33,698 nt of DNA, taken from contig CAOJKP010000013.1 of NCBI GenBank assembly GCA_948438085.1, forward strand, positions 1 to 33,698. Reading direction: 5' to 3'. Origin of the DNA: an uncultured Clostridium sp. GTDB lineage: Bacteria > Bacillota > Clostridia > TANB77 > CAG-508. Within the stretch, counting starts at the first letter, position 1, and every line of letters starts with the position of its first letter. A program made the position numbers and the translations under genes. Below, piece by piece: positions 33,636 through 33,698 of this stretch. The notes beneath the pieces are model-generated. The model was not told the DNA's origin. It saw only the letters and a list, made by a program, of their open reading frames with translations, and ran no database searches.

Positions 33636-33698
33636 TTAGGGTCTATTTTCTTTTAAATATGGATATCCTCCATTTACATTGTTATCTTGTTCCCATAT
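33636..33698 (-). CDS. C-terminal end of a probable surface protein (partial)
   Basis: Only the last 20 codons are in the window. They read WEQDNNVNGGYPYLKENRP before TAA. A W...(N/D)GGYPYLK ending is common in large secreted or surface proteins of gut Firmicutes with GLUG or Ig-like repeats, which suggests but does not prove such a protein. A terminator follows the stop. Confidence 0.45.
   Translation of the reverse strand: MWEQDNNVNGGYPYLKENRP

Overview
The window is AT-rich chromosomal DNA from a spore-forming, low-GC Firmicute, most likely a gut-type Clostridia lineage. The evidence is a complete spoIIM, a YolD-like/UmuC-like polymerase pair, the queH and ruvB gene families, purine-rich AGGAGG-type ribosome sites and frequent TTG starts. 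I see no rRNA, tRNA, CRISPR array or complete insertion sequence. The window holds about 33 genes, most on the minus strand.

Layout. 1-1860 (+): a polyprenyl-phosphate glycosyltransferase and a TraX-family membrane protein, preceded by two MraZ-box-like repeats. 1869-4773 (-): xerD, spoIIM and an endonuclease Q-type PHP protein. 4866-6239 (-): two small conserved-looking proteins and an rnhA broken by a one-base insertion. 6373-7629 (+): tmcAL, followed by a strong terminator and a 183-bp element with perfect 35-bp inverted ends and a GC-rich core. 7898-15063 (-): a probable operon of a multi-membrane protein (frameshifted), a GT-C-like glycosyltransferase, polA, a lytic transglycosylase and galE. 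15152-17047 (-): yolD-like and umuC-like genes. 17165-20088 (-): a metallo-beta-lactamase-fold hydrolase followed by a 729-residue protein built from eight tandem helix-turn-helix units of about 55 residues.

From about 20.2 to 28.8 kb the window looks accessory. It holds a lone GC-richer gene with papain-like Cys and His motifs, its own promoter and terminator. Next is a five-gene minus-strand operon: a 133-residue protein, an atypical kinase-fold protein, a 144-residue protein, a lipoprotein with a transglutaminase-like triad, and a 116-residue coiled-coil protein. Around it lie a small membrane protein, a decayed duplicate tail, a YgjV-family protein, a 51-codon remnant of a nucleotide-binding (LOG-like) gene, and rhuM. 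28819-33506 (-) returns to conserved genes: GNAT acetyltransferase, queH, a large membrane protein, ruvB and rpiA, with the end of one more gene at the right edge.

Most striking observations: (1) the octameric helix-turn-helix repeat protein, with a recent internal duplication; (2) the kinase-transglutaminase lipoprotein operon, the best candidate for an undescribed system; (3) two independent +1 frameshifts, in rnhA and in the membrane protein gene, both at the same octamer ACGGAAAT, which I find nowhere else in the window. All functions come from reading motifs by eye; no database search was run.
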